Below are positions 1-7,281 of a stretch of DNA of 11,359 nucleotides, one piece after another (position 1 is the stretch's first letter; each line of letters opens with the position of its first letter). The stretch comes from JBJXFK01 sp046155505. GTDB taxonomy: Bacteria > Planctomycetota > Phycisphaerae > UBA1845 > Fen-1342. A model generated the notes under the pieces. The model saw only the letters and a list, made by a program, of their open reading frames with translations. It made no database searches and was not told the DNA's origin. The position numbers and the translations under genes are program-made. The stretch spans positions 1-11,359 of the forward strand of contig JBJXFK010000276.1 of assembly GCA_046155505.1 (NCBI GenBank), written 5' to 3'.

Positions 1-31
1 CGGCCGGTGGGAATTGGATTCGCACCGGCCG
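1..31. terminator. GC-rich hairpin beyond the phoX-like gene
   Basis: A perfect 9-bp inverted repeat (CGGCCGGTG at 1-9, CACCGGCCG at 23-31) encloses a 13-nt loop. It lies about 80 nt past the stop codon of the minus-strand PhoX-family gene, and a second short palindrome (GCGGGCCCGC, 86-95) sits between. There is no T-run on either side, so it is not a classical intrinsic terminator. It could end transcription from the right or from a gene beyond the left edge. No coding signal was seen in 1-110. Confidence 0.3.
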
Positions 32-110
32 GAGGCCGATGCTCCCCGCGCCATCTAGGACCGTGTATCTCAAGATGCGCGTGCCGCGGGCCCGCCGATG
101 AACCGCCGCG

Positions 111-1535
111 CTACGCTCGCGCCTTCAGCCACGGCCCGGTGATCGCGATCGTCTTGCCGACCGACTGGATATTCACGAACAGCGTGCTGCCGTCGGGCGA
201 GAACACCGAACCCGCGAATTCCGAGCCGCTCGTGTGCCGGCCGATCTTGTACAGCTTGCCCTGCGGCGTGACGCCGACGAGGTGCTGCACCTTTTCGTCC
301 GAGTCTTCGCACACCACCAGATCGCCCCACGGCGCGAACGTCAAATTGTCCGCGTTCGCCAGCAGCGTCTTGTCATTAGGCTCGATGAACAGTTCCAGCA
401 TGCCCGGCTTGTCACTCTCGCGCGGCGAACCCTCAAACTCGCTCGGAGTGTAGGCAAACAGTTGCCCCGCCTTTATCCGTCCGCCGTTGGTGCAGGCGAA
501 AAACACGCGACCGCCGCCATACCACATGCCCTCGCCGCGGGCGAAGCGTGCCGCACCGGCTGCGAAGCCGCGCGTGCGCAGGTCGTCTTTGGGTGCGAGA
601 ATCTCGTCGAGGTCCATCCACTCCACTGCGAGTTTCTCGCCCACCGAAACGCGCCCCGCCAGATATTCGCCGTTGTCGCCCACCCAATTGCGCGTGTCGC
701 AGCTCTTGCGATCGCGAATCACCAGCGCTTGCAGCCGTCCGCCCGCGAGAAACTCGCCCGGCTTGTTCGGGATGTAGCGCGTGATGAGACCGTCGTCGCG
801 ATCCTCGGTTTGATATACCACGCCCGTCTTCGGATCGACGGCGATCGCCTCTCGCCGGAAGCGGCCCATCGGCTGGATCGGTTGCGGCTTGATAACGCGC
901 ATGTCCGCCGACGCCGGCACTTCGAAAGCGAAGCCGTGATCGTGCTCATGCTCGCCGTCGCGCGTCGAGACGGTCTCTTCGCACGAGACCCACGAATTCC
1001 ACGGCGTTGGCCCGCCGGCGCAGTTGTACTCGGTGCCCGCCAGCGACATGAATTGCTTTTCGAGCTTCTGCGCCTTGGTGTCATACACCAGCGTCGTGAC
1101 GCCGCCGATGCATGGCGTCTTGCCGAAGCCGCGATCGTACATCAACTCCGCCGGCACCTTGCTCAGCAGGACGTGATCTTTGCCGAACGGCGACAGCGGC
1201 CTGGCCTCGACTTCGAGCAACTCGTGATTGCGCAACAGCAGCGTCTTGCCGTCCGCCCCCGCGAACGCGGCCATGCCGTCGGGCTGCCCCGGCACCAGCA
1301 GCCCGTCGCTCATCGTCTCGCCGACCGTCGAGATCACCTTGTACGAAAACCCCTGCGGCAGGTCGAGCAGTTTGTTCGGATCGTCGCGCAACGGGCCAAA
1401 ACCCATCGCGGTCGGCTTGTCGTCGAGGCCCATTGCGTAGGCCGGCGTGGTGCCGAGCAATTGCCGAAGGCCGACAAAACCCAGCCCCACCGCGGTCGCA
1501 GATTGCAGGAACTCACGCCGAGAATGCGACGACAT
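111..1535 (-). CDS. PhoX/DUF839-family protein, Tat-exported (putative alkaline phosphatase)
   Basis: The 474-aa product begins with a twin-arginine signal (S5-R6-R7-E-F-L10, then a hydrophobic stretch to about residue 27), so export of a folded, probably metal-bearing protein is expected. The rest matches the PhoX/DUF839 beta-propeller family in repeated short motifs: LRNHE (101-105), a GGVTTLVYD strand (144-152), the family hallmark W-x-S-C-E-E (182-187) whose glutamates bind metal in characterised PhoX, YQTED (241-245), CTNGG (348-352) and LTFAPWGDLVVCED (398-411). Known PhoX enzymes are Ca/Fe-dependent periplasmic phosphatases, but many family members are untested, so the phosphatase role is inference. 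The start is supported by a strong AAAGGAGAG ribosome site just upstream (about 1540-1548). It is transcribed divergently from ruvB and looks monocistronic. Confidence 0.85.
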   Translation of the reverse strand: MSSHSRREFLQSATAVGLGFVGLRQLLGTTPAYAMGLDDKPTAMGFGPLRDDPNKLLDLPQGFSYKVISTVGETMSDGLLVPGQPDGMAAFAGADGKTLLLRNHELLEVEARPLSPFGKDHVLLSKVPAELMYDRGFGKTPCIGGVTTLVYDTKAQKLEKQFMSLAGTEYNCAGGPTPWNSWVSCEETVSTRDGEHEHDHGFAFEVPASADMRVIKPQPIQPMGRFRREAIAVDPKTGVVYQTEDRDDGLITRYIPNKPGEFLAGGRLQALVIRDRKSCDTRNWVGDNGEYLAGRVSVGEKLAVEWMDLDEILAPKDDLRTRGFAAGAARFARGEGMWYGGGRVFFACTNGGRIKAGQLFAYTPSEFEGSPRESDKPGMLELFIEPNDKTLLANADNLTFAPWGDLVVCEDSDEKVQHLVGVTPQGKLYKIGRHTSGSEFAGSVFSPDGSTLFVNIQSVGKTIAITGPWLKARA

Positions 1536-1718
1536 TCAACTCTCCTTTGGGGCCCGAACGAGGCAAATCGTATCGGCGGCGTGTTAGTGATGCGCTAATG
1601 CGTCCGGTTCGTACACGGTCGGCATTCGGTGCCGCCAACGACGGTCACTTCTCAAACTCCTGTTTCCGGGTCGTCGAAAGTGCGTAGTGTCAGCCGCAAA
1701 TCTTCGTGTTTCTCGCCA

Positions 1719-1745
1719 GACTCTGTGCTCTCGGTGATCTCTGTG
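1719..1745. repeat. Three in-phase 9-bp CACAGAG-type repeats
   Basis: Read on the minus strand, 1745 to 1719 holds three consecutive 9-mers: CACAGAGAT, CACCGAGAG, CACAGAGTC. More degenerate units (GGCGAGAAA, CACGAAGAT) continue to about 1701. The tract lies in the 312-bp divergent gap between the PhoX-family gene and ruvB. Short CACAGAG/CACGGAG tandem tracts of this look are, from general familiarity, common between genes in Planctomycetota; their role is unknown to me. Apart from this tract and a weak ruvB promoter, I see nothing else in 1536-1847. Confidence 0.5.
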
Positions 1746-1790
1746 GCTCCATTTCCGCTCGTCGCCGCCAAACACACACTCGTCTGGCCG

Positions 1791-1799
1791 TGGTAAACT
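1791..1799 (+). promoter_or_regulatory. Candidate extended -10 promoter for ruvB
   Basis: TGGTAAACT at 1791-1799 reads as an extended -10 (TGn followed by TAAACT). No good -35 hexamer is visible 16-18 bp upstream. Transcription would begin near 1806 and give a leader of about 40 nt before the ATG at 1848. Assigned by eye only. Confidence 0.3.
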
Positions 1800-1847
1800 A
1801 AAGCCGAACTCCGTGGCCCAGGCGCATTGCATTACGCGGAATACCGA

Positions 1848-2879
1848 ATGGCGATCGAACGAGTTTTCACGCAGTCCGTCCCCGACGAAGAGCGGTTCCT
1901 CACCTCGCTGCGCCCGCAGGCGCTCGACGAGCTGATCGGCCAGGCGCAGGTGAAAGAGCAGCTTCGCATCGCGCTCGACGCCGCCAAGGCTCGCCGCGAG
2001 CCGCTCGATCACATTCTGCTCGACGGCCCGCCGGGCCTCGGCAAGACCACGCTGGCCAACATCGTCGCGCGTGAGATGGGTGCGAATATTCGCGTAACCA
2101 GCGGGCCGGCGATCGTGCGACAGGGCGATGTGATGGCCCTGCTCACGCAGCTCGAAACGGGCGACGTGCTGTTCATCGACGAGATCCACCGGCTCAGCAA
2201 GGTGGTCGAGGAATTCCTCTACCCCGCAGTCGAGGATTTTCGCGTGGATTACACCACTGAAAGCGGCCTCGGCGGGCGGACGATCAATTTCGCGCTGAAG
2301 CGCTTCACGCTCATTGGCGCGACGACTCGCGCCGGAATGCTCTCGGCCGCCCTGCGCGGGCGGTTCGGCATCTTTTTTCACATGCAGTTTTACGCCGTCG
2401 ACGAACTCGCCGCGATCGCTCGTCGTTCGGCGAAATTGCTCGGCGTGCCGGGTGACGAGCCGTCGCTGCTCCGGCTTGCCGAGCGCTCGCGCGGCACGCC
2501 GCGCATCGTCAATCGGCTGCTGCGCCGCGTGCGGGATTATGCCGAGGTGCGCAGCGACGGGCGATTGACACCCAAAGTCGTCGACGCCGCGCTCGACATT
2601 TTGCAGATCGACGCGCTCGGCCTCGATGAACTCGACCGGGCCTATCTGCACGCGCTAATCCGCCACTACGACGGCGGCCCGGCGGGCATCGAAGCGATCG
2701 CAGCCACGATGGGCCACGAGCGCGACACGCTCGAAGACGTCGTCGAGCCATATCTGCTGCAAATTGGCTTCATCATCCGCACGCCGCGCGGCCGCATGGC
2801 TCGCCCGACGGCGTACGCACATTTGGGCATGCCGGCAGGAACCCGCGCGACGGGCATCGATGCGGCGGACCCAGCCTGA
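1848..2879 (+). CDS. ruvB: Holliday junction branch-migration ATPase RuvB
   Basis: RuvB is the AAA+ hexameric motor that, with RuvA, drives branch migration of Holliday junctions in recombinational repair. The 343-aa product has the full family architecture: N-terminal LRPQALDELIGQ (21-32), Walker A GPPGLGKTT (60-68), Walker B LFIDEIHR (108-115), the RuvB-specific beta-hairpin region around 128-150, sensor 1 GATT (157-160), arginine-finger region LRGRFG (169-174), sensor 2 RGTPRI (215-220), and the C-terminal winged-helix ending in GFIIRTPRGR and MARPTAYAHLG (317-327). Length is normal for the family. I chose the ATG at 1848, with GGA 7 nt upstream, over an in-frame TTG at 1827 that would add seven residues unlike RuvB N-termini. 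No ruvA or ruvC is nearby; the gene stands alone and runs into a repeat-filled convergent gap. Confidence 0.97.
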   Translation: MAIERVFTQSVPDEERFLTSLRPQALDELIGQAQVKEQLRIALDAAKARREPLDHILLDGPPGLGKTTLANIVAREMGANIRVTSGPAIVRQGDVMALLTQLETGDVLFIDEIHRLSKVVEEFLYPAVEDFRVDYTTESGLGGRTINFALKRFTLIGATTRAGMLSAALRGRFGIFFHMQFYAVDELAAIARRSAKLLGVPGDEPSLLRLAERSRGTPRIVNRLLRRVRDYAEVRSDGRLTPKVVDAALDILQIDALGLDELDRAYLHALIRHYDGGPAGIEAIAATMGHERDTLEDVVEPYLLQIGFIIRTPRGRMARPTAYAHLGMPAGTRATGIDAADPA

Positions 2880-2904
2880 TCGTCCGTCGGCCGCGGAAAC
2901 GCTT

Positions 2905-3290
2905 CGTGCCAGCGACCCCAACGCGGCGCGCGAGCGAGCACCCGAAAGCGACGCGCAAGCGAGCATCCGAGAGCATCGCGCGAGCGATCCGAACGCGAAG
3001 CGCCAGCGAGTGAAAGCACGCGCAGCGTGCGTCCCATCCGAACCCGGAGCGTGAACGACGGGGTGACGTGCTGGGCCTGAAACGTAGCGAACCGCGAGTG
3101 ACGAGTTGAAACCAAGACGACGGGGCTGAACTCGACACTCACCGTTCGCCGTTCGCTACGCTTTGCTCAACCGCGTCTTACCCCACTCGCTCGCGCTCGG
3201 GGTTCGGATGTGCTTGCTCGCGCTCGGGGCACTCGCTTGCGCGTCGCGTTCGGATCGCTGGCGCGATGCGCGCGTTTGTGCGGTGCCGGG
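2905..3290. repeat. Degenerate repeat tract with inverted flanks in a convergent gap
   Basis: This tract fills most of the 467-bp gap (2880-3346) between ruvB and the converging glycosyltransferase gene; I see no credible gene in it. The left part (about 2909-3035) is built of degenerate units such as GCGAGCGATCCGAACGCGAA and GCGACGCGCAAGCGAG. The right part (about 3183-3275) carries the same units in reverse orientation. Exact 16-nt inverted matches pair 2983-2998 with 3244-3259, and 2948-2963 with 3232-3247. A 10-bp pair CGTAGCGAAC/GTTCGCTACG lies between, at about 3083 and 3150. Within the right arm, GCTCGCGCTCGGGG is repeated exactly at 3189-3202 and 3216-3229 (period 27). The open reading frames across it are low-complexity by-products. 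A bidirectional transcription stop is a plausible role. Confidence 0.65.
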
Positions 3291-3346
3291 AAGCGCTCAT
3301 TGCGCGAATCCCAACTCGATCCTCGATACTCGCTATTCGCTACTCT

Positions 3347-4855
3347 TCATGCCGCCCGTCTCATCGCAAGATACTGCCCAAAAAACGTCTGCATCGCCAC
3401 GTAGAAGTAGCCGAAGATGAACAGCCCGAGGAAAGGCACTGCCGCCGCGACGCGTTCCAGCCAGTTGTCGAAGAAAAAGAACGACGCCAGAAAGCCGCTG
3501 ATGTACAGCGCCAGGCCCAGCTCGGCCCACGCCTTCCACGCTCCCTTGAACTTCAACCCGCTGACTTTCTTCTGCCAGTTGCCCGCTCCGCTGGTCGCGC
3601 TGTCGCCGAACTTGGGCGTGCGCACAAACTCGCCCGCTTTGCCGAAGAACCCCTCGACCGCGGCGATCGCATTGTTGAACGCAATGCCGATGCCGATCGC
3701 CATCAGGCCGGGCACTTCGCAGCAGATGTCGAACCAGCTTCGGCTGAGCTGCCGCTGACTGACGACGTAAAACGCCAGCGCCGAGCCGGTGCCGACGAAG
3801 AACAGCAGAAAGTCGATCGCAAGCTGCCACACCGGCGTGCCGATCGAGAGTTTGGCCACCATCGCCGGCCCGACCAGGATGCTCAGCAGGACCATCAAGA
3901 TGTACACCGAGCAACTCGTCAGATGAAAAAACGCCTCCAGCTTCACGCGCCAAGTGTTGTTGCTGCGCATTACGCTCGGCAACAGCTTTGCACACGTCTG
4001 CGCACCGCCCTTGGTCCAGCGATGCTGCTGCGCCTTAAATGCGTTCATTTCCGGCGGCAATTCCGCTGGCGCGGTCAGATCGGGCAGGAACACAAACTGC
4101 CAACCCTTGAGCTGCGCTCGATACGACAAATCGAGGTCCTCGGTCAGCGTGTCATGCTGCCAGCCGCCGGCGTCGCTGATCGTGCTACGCCGCCAGATGC
4201 CCGCCGTGCCGTTGAAACTCATGAACCGGCCCGAGCGGTTTCGAGCCGTGTGTTCGATAACGAAGTGCCCGTCGAGCAAGATCGCCTGCGCCTTGGTCAG
4301 CAGCGACGAAGCGCGATTCAGATGATCCCAGCGCGCCTGGACCATGCCGACCTTGGGATCGCTAAAATACTGAACCGTCTCGCGCAAGATGTTCGTCGGC
4401 GGCAGGAAGTCCGCGTCGAAAATCGCGATGTACTCGCCACTCGCGTCTTTCAGGCCCTCTTCGAGCGCGCCGGCCTTGTAGCCCGTGCGATCGACCCGAT
4501 GACGCAGCGTGACGTGATGCCCGGCGGCGCGCATCGCCGCTACGGTCTCGCGCACGATCTCGACCGTGTCGTCGGTCGAATCGTCAAGCACCTGGATTTC
4601 GAGCTTGTCGGCCGGGTACTCGATCGCACACGCATGTTCGATCACGCGCTTGGCGACCAGCGACTCGTTGTACATCGGCAATTGGATCGTGACGTGCGGC
4701 AGCTCAGCCAGCGTTCCGGCCGGCTTGGGCGTGCGCTTGCGTACCTGATAGAACTTCAGGACCAGAAAGTATCGATGCAGCCCATATATGCAAAGCAGGG
4801 CGAGCACGACGCTATACGCCGTCAGGGCAGCCCGTCCGAGCCAGGTGATTTCCAT
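3347..4855 (-). CDS. Membrane-bound processive glycosyltransferase, GT2 family (cellulose/mannan synthase-like)
   Basis: The 502-aa product is an integral membrane GT2 enzyme that should polymerise or add sugars from a nucleotide-sugar donor at the inner face of the cytoplasmic membrane. An N-terminal membrane helix (about 7-35) precedes the GT-A catalytic domain. This shows VTIQLPMYNE (55-64), DDSTDD (91-96), the metal-binding D-A-D (147-149), the catalytic-base T-E-D (238-240) and QQHRW (276-280), the Q-x-x-R-W acceptor motif of processive synthases. Several helices follow (about 311-333, 344-365, 383-402, 443-462, 470-495). Motifs such as GYKAGALEEGLK and NGTAGIWRR resemble plant CslA/mannan-synthase-like bacterial homologues more than BcsA. 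There is no PilZ domain and no neighbouring bcs or alg gene, so the product polymer is unknown. Divergent from the LOG gene, with overlapping candidate promoters. Confidence 0.88.
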   Translation of the reverse strand: MEITWLGRAALTAYSVVLALLCIYGLHRYFLVLKFYQVRKRTPKPAGTLAELPHVTIQLPMYNESLVAKRVIEHACAIEYPADKLEIQVLDDSTDDTVEIVRETVAAMRAAGHHVTLRHRVDRTGYKAGALEEGLKDASGEYIAIFDADFLPPTNILRETVQYFSDPKVGMVQARWDHLNRASSLLTKAQAILLDGHFVIEHTARNRSGRFMSFNGTAGIWRRSTISDAGGWQHDTLTEDLDLSYRAQLKGWQFVFLPDLTAPAELPPEMNAFKAQQHRWTKGGAQTCAKLLPSVMRSNNTWRVKLEAFFHLTSCSVYILMVLLSILVGPAMVAKLSIGTPVWQLAIDFLLFFVGTGSALAFYVVSQRQLSRSWFDICCEVPGLMAIGIGIAFNNAIAAVEGFFGKAGEFVRTPKFGDSATSGAGNWQKKVSGLKFKGAWKAWAELGLALYISGFLASFFFFDNWLERVAAAVPFLGLFIFGYFYVAMQTFFGQYLAMRRAA

Positions 4856-4911
4856 GGTAGGCGAGTCCCACCCTCCAAACCGCGCGACAACCTCAAATCC
4901 TCAAAGTGCTT

Positions 4912-4941
4912 ATGCTAGTTGGCTTGGGATTATCATGTCAA
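4912..4941 (-). promoter_or_regulatory. Candidate sigma70-type promoter for the GT2 gene
   Basis: On the minus strand a perfect -35 hexamer TTGACA (4941-4936) is followed after 18 bp by TAGCAT (4917-4912, 4 of 6 matches to the -10 consensus). Transcription would start near 4905 and give a leader of about 50 nt. A GGAGGG (4876-4871) lies 15 nt from the ATG, somewhat far for a ribosome site. The -35 box overlaps a plus-strand TATCAT (4931-4936) that may be the -10 of the divergent LOG gene. Confidence 0.4.
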
Positions 4942-5035
4942 TCGTCCGCACCCACCCGATTCCAATCACAGCGCCCGGCGGATACGATGCTCGGCTCGCG
5001 CGGCGCTTGTCCGCACGGCCAGGAGTCTTCGCCTC

Positions 5036-6076
5036 ATGCCTGAGAAAGCCGCCCCGTCGCGCAGCCCCGAGTCGCTCAAACGCGATGAGGAAATTCACCA
5101 GTTCGCGTCGCGCCACCTCACGGGTGAGAACGGCGATCTGTATGAGCAGATGATTCAGACAATCTGCCGCATGGCCAAAGACAACGCCGCCCGCGCGGAA
5201 GTCAAGCTCCTGCAACGCGCGCTCGGCGAGCTCCGCTACGGCTTCAAGGTCTTTGCCCCCTATCGTCATACGCGCAAGATCAGTATTTTCGGATCGAGCC
5301 GCACGCCCGAATCGCACCCCGACTATCTCGCCACGGTCGATTTCGCGCGCAAGATCAGCGAGCGTGGCTGGATGGTGATCACCGGCGCGGGCGATGGCAT
5401 CATGAAGGCTGGCCACGGCGGTGCGGGACGCGCCGCCAGCTTCGGCGTGGCGATTCGCCTGCCGTTCGAACAGAAGACCAACGACATCATTGAGAACGAC
5501 GCCAAGCTCGTGAATTTCCGTTACTTCTTCACCCGCAAGCTGATGTTCGTGAAAGAAGCGTCGGCGGTCGCGCTCTTCCCCGGCGGCTTCGGCACGCAGG
5601 ACGAGGGCTTTGAGGCGCTGACGCTGATTCAGACCGGCAAGAGCGCACTCGTGCCGATCGTCATGTGCGAGCAGAAGGGCGGCTCGTACTGGCCGGCGTG
5701 GAAGCAGTACGTCGAGCGCGAGTTGCTGGGCAAGGGCATGATCAGCGAGGCCGACATGTCGCTGTTCTTCATCACCGATGACGTCGACGCGGCGGTGAAG
5801 AACGTCTGCGATTTCTATCGCGTGTATCACTCGTCGCGTTATGTCGACGACGACCTCGTCATTCGCCTCGAACGCCCGATCGGCCCAGCAACGCTGCAAC
5901 GGGTCAACGACGAATTCGCGGGACGCGTTTTGAAGGGCGGCAAGATCGAGCAGATCGACGCATCACTGCCCGAAGAGCAAGGCGAGCACGGGCACCTGCC
6001 GCGGCTCAAGATGCGCTTCGACAAGAAGAGCCTGGGCTTGTTGCGGCGAATGATCGATATCGTCAATCTCGATTAG
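5036..6076 (+). CDS. LOG-family Rossmann-fold protein (putative nucleotide 5'-monophosphate nucleosidase), long form
   Basis: The 346-aa protein carries the LOG/TIGR00730 core: KISIFGSSR (81-89), a GAGDGIMKAGHGGAG glycine-rich loop (117-131), the paired R167-K168 within FRYFFTRKLMF, and the signature PGGFGTQDE (182-190), where LOG enzymes bind the phosphoribosyl group and place the catalytic glutamate. Characterised members hydrolyse the N-glycosidic bond of nucleoside 5'-monophosphates (cytokinin riboside phosphates in plants, other nucleotides in bacterial PpnN). The substrate here cannot be read from sequence. It is longer than the usual 180-200 aa, with about 75 N-terminal and 85 C-terminal extra residues. 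The ATG at 5036 is chosen because AGGAG lies 10 nt upstream (5021-5025); an in-frame start at 4919 would add a 39-residue arginine-rich, non-conserved-looking extension. Confidence 0.85.
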   Translation: MPEKAAPSRSPESLKRDEEIHQFASRHLTGENGDLYEQMIQTICRMAKDNAARAEVKLLQRALGELRYGFKVFAPYRHTRKISIFGSSRTPESHPDYLATVDFARKISERGWMVITGAGDGIMKAGHGGAGRAASFGVAIRLPFEQKTNDIIENDAKLVNFRYFFTRKLMFVKEASAVALFPGGFGTQDEGFEALTLIQTGKSALVPIVMCEQKGGSYWPAWKQYVERELLGKGMISEADMSLFFITDDVDAAVKNVCDFYRVYHSSRYVDDDLVIRLERPIGPATLQRVNDEFAGRVLKGGKIEQIDASLPEEQGEHGHLPRLKMRFDKKSLGLLRRMIDIVNLD

Positions 6077-6095
6077 CGCCGTCGGATCATGCGTC

Positions 6096-6191
6096 GGGTG
6101 GGCATCGCCCTGCCCAGTAGGGTGGGCATCGCCCACAATTTGTCGCCGAATGCGCGCATGTGCGAAATGGTGGGCGGTTCCCACCCTACTG
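6096..6191. repeat. Palindromic intergenic repeat element (GGGTGGGCATCGCCC family)
   Basis: The 115-bp gap between two converging genes is almost wholly this element. GGGTGGGCATCGCCC occurs twice exactly (6096-6110 and 6120-6134, period 24). The second copy also starts a long inverted repeat: CAGTAGGGTGGG (6115-6126) pairs perfectly with CCCACCCTACTG (6180-6191), and GCCCAC (6131-6136) with GTGGGC (6170-6175), leaving only a 4x4 internal loop. Each arm can also fold alone (GTGGGC-ATC-GCCCAC on the left, GTGGG-CGGTT-CCCAC on the right). The centre has the palindrome ATGCGCGCAT (6150-6159). The right end abuts the stop codon of the MTA phosphorylase gene. The layout is that of REP/BIME-like or MITE-like dispersed elements, and it could stop transcription from both sides. 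Confidence 0.7.
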
Positions 6192-7061
6192 CTACGACGC
6201 GTATTTCTTCAGCAACGCCCCATACTTCTGCCACGTCGCCGGCGCGATGTGTTTGCGATCGCTCCAGATGCCGAGTTCGAGCGCCGAGTGGGCCGGGCTT
6301 TCGGGCAACTTCGCCTTCGACAAGTCCTCAATCGCAACTCGCAGTAGCGCGATCGCGTTCGCCGTCGCGGCTTTCAGGTGGCCGATGATCTCTTCCAGCA
6401 GCGCCTGCTTGCTCGTCCCCGGCTGGTGCGGCTTCCAGCAGTCGTAATCTGTCACCAGCGCGACCATCGCGTACGCGATCTCGGCTTCGCGGGCGAGCTT
6501 GGCCTCGGGCATGACCGTCATGCCGATCAGATCGCCGCCCCACGCGCGATGCATGTTCGACTCGGCGATCGTGCTGAACGCCGGGCCTTCCATGCAGACG
6601 TAGGTGCCCTTCTCATGCACGCGCGAATTCACACGGCTCGCCGCCGTTTTCAGCGTGTTTCGCATTACCGGGCAAAACGGCTCGGCGAACTCGGCGTGGA
6701 CCGCCAGGTCGTCATAAAACGTCGTCGGCCGGCGGTGCGTTTTGTCGATCACTTGATCGACGATCACCAGATCACGCGGGTGCATTTCTTCGCGAAGCGA
6801 GCCGACCGCGCCGCTGGCGAGAATGTGCGTCACGCCAAGCTGCTTGAACGCGGCAATGTTCGCGCGAAACGGCACCTGCGACGGGTTGTAGCGATGCCCG
6901 ACGCCGTGACGCGCGACGGTGGCGATTTGCAGGCCGTGCCACTCGATGATGCGCACCGGCGCGCTAGGCTTGCCGAACGGCGTGTCGATATCGTGTTCGT
7001 GGGCGTGCGCTTCGCCGAAGAGCGCTTCGCCAAGTCCGGTGCCGCCAATGAGGCCGATCAT
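6192..7061 (-). CDS. mtnP: S-methyl-5'-thioadenosine phosphorylase (MTAP/PNP family)
   Basis: This enzyme splits methylthioadenosine with phosphate into adenine and methylthioribose-1-phosphate in the methionine salvage pathway. The 289-aa product starts with the phosphate-binding GLIGGTGLGE (3-12). It continues with RHGVGHRYNPSQVPFRAN (51-68), ASGAVGSL (82-89), CMEGPAFSTIAES (156-168), GMTVMPEAKLA (180-190) and TDYDCW (204-209). The two aspartates in T-D-Y-D (205, 207) are the residues that select 6-aminopurines in MTAP; guanosine/inosine phosphorylases carry asparagine there. The start at 7061 has AAAGGA at 7075-7070, 8 nt away. A longer in-frame reading to 7337 overlaps the toxin gene and adds 92 non-family residues. 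In a futalosine-pathway organism it might also act on aminodeoxyfutalosine, which is untested inference. Confidence 0.88.
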   Translation of the reverse strand: MIGLIGGTGLGEALFGEAHAHEHDIDTPFGKPSAPVRIIEWHGLQIATVARHGVGHRYNPSQVPFRANIAAFKQLGVTHILASGAVGSLREEMHPRDLVIVDQVIDKTHRRPTTFYDDLAVHAEFAEPFCPVMRNTLKTAASRVNSRVHEKGTYVCMEGPAFSTIAESNMHRAWGGDLIGMTVMPEAKLAREAEIAYAMVALVTDYDCWKPHQPGTSKQALLEEIIGHLKAATANAIALLRVAIEDLSKAKLPESPAHSALELGIWSDRKHIAPATWQKYGALLKKYAS

Positions 7062-7094
7062 GCTGCGGGTCCTTTCGGGTTGTAATTGGTGGAG

Positions 7095-7123
7095 AGTGTA
7101 GGGGGCGGGGCGGATGGTGGAAA
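7095..7123 (-). promoter_or_regulatory. Candidate promoter for the MTA phosphorylase gene
   Basis: Minus-strand TTTCCA (7123-7118) and TACACT (7100-7095) are separated by exactly 17 bp, each with 4 of 6 consensus matches. Transcription would begin near 7088, giving a leader of about 27 nt that contains the AAAGGA ribosome site. Confidence 0.3.
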
Positions 7124-7140
7124 TGTGTGTGGGTGTGGCC

Positions 7141-7155
7141 CCGGCTATCAGCCGG
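7141..7155. terminator. CCGGCT-ATC-AGCCGG hairpin
   Basis: A perfect 6-bp stem with a 3-nt loop lies in the 220-bp gap between the PIN toxin stop and the MTA phosphorylase start. Closer to the toxin stop are a second stem, AAGCCG (7265-7270) with CGGCTT (7278-7283), and a run of five T on the minus strand at about 7248-7244. Together these may end toxin-operon transcription, though no stem is directly followed by a T-tract. Confidence 0.3.
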
Positions 7156-7281
7156 TGTTTCCCGCTCACGGTTTTCGCCAGCGACCACGCACGGAGGAGA
7201 ACGCTCCAAACGCGGCTCGAAAGAAGTCGACTTCCGCGATCGCTGAAAAACGCGATTGCGAGCAAAGCCGCTTGCGACGGC

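Noticed and set aside
234..1598. Long plus-strand open frame opposite the PhoX-family gene
   Set aside because: It is antisense to a clear family match; its product is arginine/alanine/histidine-rich with no motifs, as expected from a high-GC shadow frame.
1584..2651. Minus-strand 355-aa frame opposite ruvB
   Set aside because: It mirrors ruvB codons and runs into the repeat-bearing gap; no recognisable domain, and ruvB is certain.
2764..3054. Small plus-strand protein at the ruvB end and in the repeat tract
   Set aside because: Its composition is low-complexity repeat (Ser-Asp-Pro-Asn-Ala/Arg-Glu) produced by the degenerate DNA repeats, with no ribosome site.
2905..3290. CRISPR array
   Set aside because: Units are degenerate, occur in both orientations, and have no regular unique spacers; no cas genes are present.
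3266..4918. 550-aa plus-strand frame opposite the GT2 gene
   Set aside because: The GT2 reading has all catalytic motifs; this frame has the charged, low-information make-up of an antisense shadow.
4919..5035. N-terminal extension of the LOG-family gene
   Set aside because: AGGAG at proper distance favours ATG 5036, and the extension would cover the divergent promoter region.
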